Shown in pieces: positions 61,594 through 64,000 of a stretch of DNA of 64,000 nt (position 1 is its first letter; every line of letters starts with the position of its first letter). The translations under genes were made by a program, and so were the position numbers. The notes under the pieces are model-generated. The model did no database searches. It had not been told where the DNA came from and saw only the letters and a list, made by a program, of their open reading frames with translations. Origin of the DNA: Amycolatopsis sp. NBC_01488 (GTDB lineage: Bacteria; Actinomycetota; Actinomycetes; Mycobacteriales; Pseudonocardiaceae); contig NZ_CP109434.1 in assembly GCF_036227105.1 (NCBI RefSeq), forward strand, positions 315,001-379,000, in the 5' to 3' direction.

Positions 61594-62870
61594 CTGTTCG
61601 TCCACTGTGGACGAGACGCTCCGGTGCGCGGCGAAGGCAGCAGCTCGCTCACCGGATACCGCAACGGCAGCGGTGCCGCCCCGGCACGCAGCGCCAGCTC
61701 CATCTCGAACCGCGCCGCCGGGTCGCGCAGGCTGTCGCCGAACGTCGCCTGGAGCTGTCTCATGCGGTAGCGGACCGTCTGGGGGTGCACGCCGAGGCGT
61801 TCCGCGATCTCCACCACGTTGCCCTGGCTGTCGAGCCACGCGCGCAGCGTCTCCAGCAGCCGCTCCTGCTGCTTGCCCGTCATGTCCGCCAGCGGCGCGA
61901 ACAGGCGGTGCCGGAGCGTGCCGACCAGGCCCGTGTCGGAGTTGACCAGCAGCGTCGCCAGGTGCTCCTCGGCGCGCAGCACCGGACGCGGCGCCAGCAC
62001 GCCACGCTCGGCCAGGTGGAGCGCGTTCCGGGCCCAGCGCAGGGAATCCGCCACCGACGCCACCGGGACGCACGGGCCGATCGAGAGCCGGCAGTCCGGC
62101 AGGGCCACCTGCAGCGTCGCCAGCCGCGCGCCGCCCAGCTCGCCGGGGACCACCAGCTTCGGGTCGGGCGTGTCGAGCTCGGCGAGGATGTCCGCGTCCA
62201 GCCCGGCGTGGCGGCGGGCCGGGGCGACGCCGCTCGCCGGGCAGACCGCCACCGGTGTCGCGTCGGTGGGCACCGGCCAGCCGATCAGCTGGGCCAGCTC
62301 GGCGATCGCCTTGGGCGACGCGGGCGGCGTCTCGAGGATGAGGTGCAGCAGCTTGCGGCGCCACGTGTCGAGCGCTCCCGCCGTGCGCGCCTTCGCCTCC
62401 AGGTAGCCGTCGAGCGCGACGGAGGCTAGTTCGTCCATGAACGCCAGCATCGCGTCGGCCAGCTGGGACATCACCGCCGACGAGAGCCCGCTCCGCCGCC
62501 CGACGCGCATGATCCGCCGCCACGACACGCGCGCGCCGACCCGGTAGGCCGATTGCAGCGTGTCGAGGCTGCGGCCTTCGCGCATTTCGTTCTGGCCCAG
62601 CCGGTGGTGCACCTCGTGGGACTGCTCCTTCGACACCGTCGGGTCGGCGATCTGCGCCACGAACAGCGTGATCGCGTACTCGACGCCGGCCCGGATCGAC
62701 TTGCCGTAGGGGCCGTCGAGCGGGCGGGCGTAGGCCGGGATGGTCGCGCGGATCTCGTCGACGATCTCGGCGGCGAGGCTGGCCAGCTCGGGACGCAGGA
62801 TGTCGGCGAGCTTGCGAGGCAGTGCGGCAGGCGGCGGCGCAGCGTGATCGAATCCGCGCTCCACCGACAT
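61590..62870 (-). CDS. PucR/CdaR-type transcriptional regulator
   Basis: The 426-residue protein has a long N-terminal helical region (about 1-190), a middle GGDEF-like/CdaR sensor part (about 200-325), and the C-terminal PucR helix-turn-helix (about 355-395; VVEIAERLGVHPQTVRYRMRQL cut to ERLGVHPQTVRYR). Such regulators respond to small molecules and often control nearby genes; candidates are the secreted DUF6801-like genes or mce. ATG at 62870 follows AGGAG. An inverted repeat (62990-63009) lies 120 bp upstream. Confidence 0.85.
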   Translation of the reverse strand: MSVERGFDHAAPPPAALPRKLADILRPELASLAAEIVDEIRATIPAYARPLDGPYGKSIRAGVEYAITLFVAQIADPTVSKEQSHEVHHRLGQNEMREGRSLDTLQSAYRVGARVSWRRIMRVGRRSGLSSAVMSQLADAMLAFMDELASVALDGYLEAKARTAGALDTWRRKLLHLILETPPASPKAIAELAQLIGWPVPTDATPVAVCPASGVAPARRHAGLDADILAELDTPDPKLVVPGELGGARLATLQVALPDCRLSIGPCVPVASVADSLRWARNALHLAERGVLAPRPVLRAEEHLATLLVNSDTGLVGTLRHRLFAPLADMTGKQQERLLETLRAWLDSQGNVVEIAERLGVHPQTVRYRMRQLQATFGDSLRDPAARFEMELALRAGAAPLPLRYPVSELLPSPRTGASRPQWTNS

Positions 62871-62989
62871 CGCAGCTCCTTCGCTCCGCCCCGGGATCCC
62901 GGCCGGGCACCCCACCTGGTGCGGGGTGACACCGGACACATCGAAAAAGTAGTCCGGAACGTGTCACACCTTCGAAGGGAAACCGATTT

Positions 62990-63009
62990 CTTGTCATCTT
63001 CGTGACAAG
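62990..63009. promoter_or_regulatory. Inverted repeat upstream of the PucR-type gene
   Basis: CTTGTCA (62990-62996) and TGACAAG (63003-63009) are perfect arms around TCTTCG, in a less GC-rich stretch of the 283-bp gap. Candidate operator for the PucR-type gene or for the divergent operon. Confidence 0.45.
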
Positions 63010-63110
63010 TTCACGAGACCGGGCTGCGGAACGCTGACAACCACCCCGCCGACTGCTCACGATTGTACGTACGAACGGCGGAACCGGGAACCGCCGCGCA
63101 CACTGGGCCG

Positions 63111-63142
63111 CTCGCTTGTATCATGTGGTTGATACAAGCGAG
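63111..63142. promoter_or_regulatory. 32-bp operator palindrome of the YtrA-type GntR operon
   Basis: CTCGCTTGTATCA (63111-63123) and TGATACAAGCGAG (63130-63142) are perfect 13-bp arms around TGTGGT. It lies immediately before the ribosome site of a two-gene unit whose second gene encodes a GntR regulator, a typical autoregulation arrangement; TTGTATCA-N6-TGATACAA suits YtrA-type sites. Confidence 0.75.
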
Positions 63143-63153
63143 GAGGTCCGGAC

Positions 63154-63849
63154 ATGCCGTGGGACAACGTGCTCGCCGTCGCGATCTTCACCGGGCTGAT
63201 CGGCCTGGCGATCCTGATCGTGCTCTGGCCGGGCGAGAAGCACGGAAAGCGCTTGCTCGAACGCTGGGGCGTGCCGGATCCGGACGCCGCCGAGGTGGCG
63301 CTCGCCGTCCGGTACCTGAAGCGGCGCCGGCTCTGGTACCCGTGGCTGTTCCTGGTCATCCCGCCGGTCCTCGACGGCACCGGCGCCGGCTCGATCGTCG
63401 CGACGCTGCTGCTCGGCGGCCTGATCGCCGAGCTGTTCGCCCAGCGGCCCGCGCGCGGGCCGCGCCGGGAGGCCGTCCTGGTCCCGCGAACGCTGCGCGA
63501 CGTCGTCCCGATCTGGGCATTGGTGCTCAGCGGGCTGGCTTCGGCGGGCGCGATCGCGCACCTCGCCTGGACCCGGCAGTGGACGCTGCTGGCCGTGGCG
63601 GCGGGCACGACGGCGCTCTGCTGGCTGATCGCCGCGCTCGCGGTGCGCCGCCCGGCGATCGGGGAACCGCGCGCCGACCTGGCCCTGCGCCGCCGCAGCG
63701 GGCGCGTCGCGATCGGGCTGGGCATCGGCACCTGCGCCGCGCTCGGCTGGCCGGGCGGCAACCTCGTCTCGCTGCTGGTGGTCGTGGCCGGGCTGGCCGC
63801 GTTCCTCGCCGTCACGGCCCCGGTGAAACGGCTGCCGGCGGCCGCGTGA
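63154..63849 (+). CDS. Membrane protein co-transcribed with a GntR regulator
   Basis: The 231-residue protein has about six hydrophobic helices (start about 7-25, VLAVAIFTGLIGLAILIVLW) and a basic loop (YLKRRRLWYPW). No family is recognised with confidence; small membrane proteins of this type are common partners of YtrA-type regulators and ABC exporters. ATG at 63154 follows GAGGAGG. Its stop overlaps the GntR start by 4 bp. Confidence 0.75.
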   Translation: MPWDNVLAVAIFTGLIGLAILIVLWPGEKHGKRLLERWGVPDPDAAEVALAVRYLKRRRLWYPWLFLVIPPVLDGTGAGSIVATLLLGGLIAELFAQRPARGPRREAVLVPRTLRDVVPIWALVLSGLASAGAIAHLAWTRQWTLLAVAAGTTALCWLIAALAVRRPAIGEPRADLALRRRSGRVAIGLGIGTCAALGWPGGNLVSLLVVVAGLAAFLAVTAPVKRLPAAA

Positions 63850-64000
63850 AGATCGTCGTCGACACGGAGAACGGGCTCGCGCCGTGGCGGCAGGTGCACG
63901 ACCAGGTGGTCCACGCGATCACGACGGGAGCGCTGCCGGAAGGGGCCCGGCTGCCCCCGATCCGCCAGCTGGCCCGGGACCTGGGGCTGGCGTCCGGAAC
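63846..64000 (+). CDS. GntR family regulator, YtrA subfamily (partial)
   Basis: The first 51 codons are in the window: MKIVVDTENGLAPWRQVHDQ, then LPEGARLPPIRQLARDLGL, the start of a GntR winged helix. YtrA-type members are short and bind palindromes upstream of their own operons, fitting the site at 63111-63142. GTG at 63846 overlaps the upstream stop by 4 bp. The gene runs off the right edge. Confidence 0.85.
   Translation, partial: MKIVVDTENGLAPWRQVHDQVVHAITTGALPEGARLPPIRQLARDLGLASG

Noticed and set aside
61598..61614. Palindrome TCGTCCAC-T-GTGGACGA at the end of the PucR-type gene
   Set aside because: The single-base centre cannot form a hairpin loop and it overlaps coding sequence; it may be chance and is not called as a terminator.

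Overview
The window is a stretch of chromosome from a high-GC actinomycete, most likely Pseudonocardiales (Amycolatopsis or a close relative; inferred from gene content and codon use, not proven). Pointers are a complete YrbE/Mce lipid-uptake operon with Mce-associated proteins, a SepIVA homologue, an EspR-like regulator, HelD, an AcrA1-type double SDR, GntR, PadR, PucR and SigE-type regulators, many GTG starts, and many 4-bp stop/start overlaps. No rRNA, tRNA, insertion sequence, prophage or CRISPR array was seen.

Layout. 0-5 kb: end of a sugar-acid catabolic locus (FAH-family hydrolase plus the first codons of an enolase-superfamily dehydratase), a Bcr/CflA exporter, a MerR regulator divergent from a small repeat protein, and an FAD reductase. 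5-15 kb: an AcrA1-like two-domain reductase, a GT-C-like membrane protein, a truncated flavin monooxygenase, a MocR regulator, an array of 21-bp tandem repeats, an O-methyltransferase, a class A penicillin-binding protein whose transpeptidase motifs are degenerate, and an FCD-type GntR regulator. 15-23.4 kb: a six-gene glycine catabolic operon, gcvP-gcvT-gcvH-glyA-lipA-sdaA, behind a tandem glycine riboswitch. It would carry glycine through 5,10-methylene-THF and serine to pyruvate and also supplies the lipoyl cofactor of GcvH.

23.4-38.6 kb: an XRE regulator; a polyamine-type operon (GlnA3-like ligase, gamma-glutamyl hydrolase, aldehyde dehydrogenase, SDR); a stress-type membrane protein; a hydrolase; a PadR/HAAS pair; an SMP-30 lactonase; a compact four-gene unit of an EspR-like XRE regulator, a 97-residue protein, an ImmA/IrrE-like metallopeptidase and a MAB_1171c-type membrane protein; mutM; and a frameshifted secreted PL6 lyase. 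38.6-46.4 kb: the housekeeping block rnc-rpmF-yceD-sepIVA, a SigE-type sigma factor with a partner whose membrane segment lies out of frame, a secreted protein made of two RNase Sa-like domains (one apparently dead), coaD, rsmD and helD.

46.4-64 kb: an LLM flavin oxidoreductase, then the translationally coupled mce operon (two YrbE permeases, MceA-F, two Mce-associated proteins). It is followed by secreted beta-rich proteins (two DUF6801-like), a secreted RCC1-repeat protein, a PucR-type regulator, and a YtrA-type GntR operon behind a 32-bp operator palindrome. The mce region plus its secreted tail, the XRE/ImmA/MAB_1171c unit, the double RNase Sa, the degenerate PBP and the 21-bp repeats are the least conventional parts.
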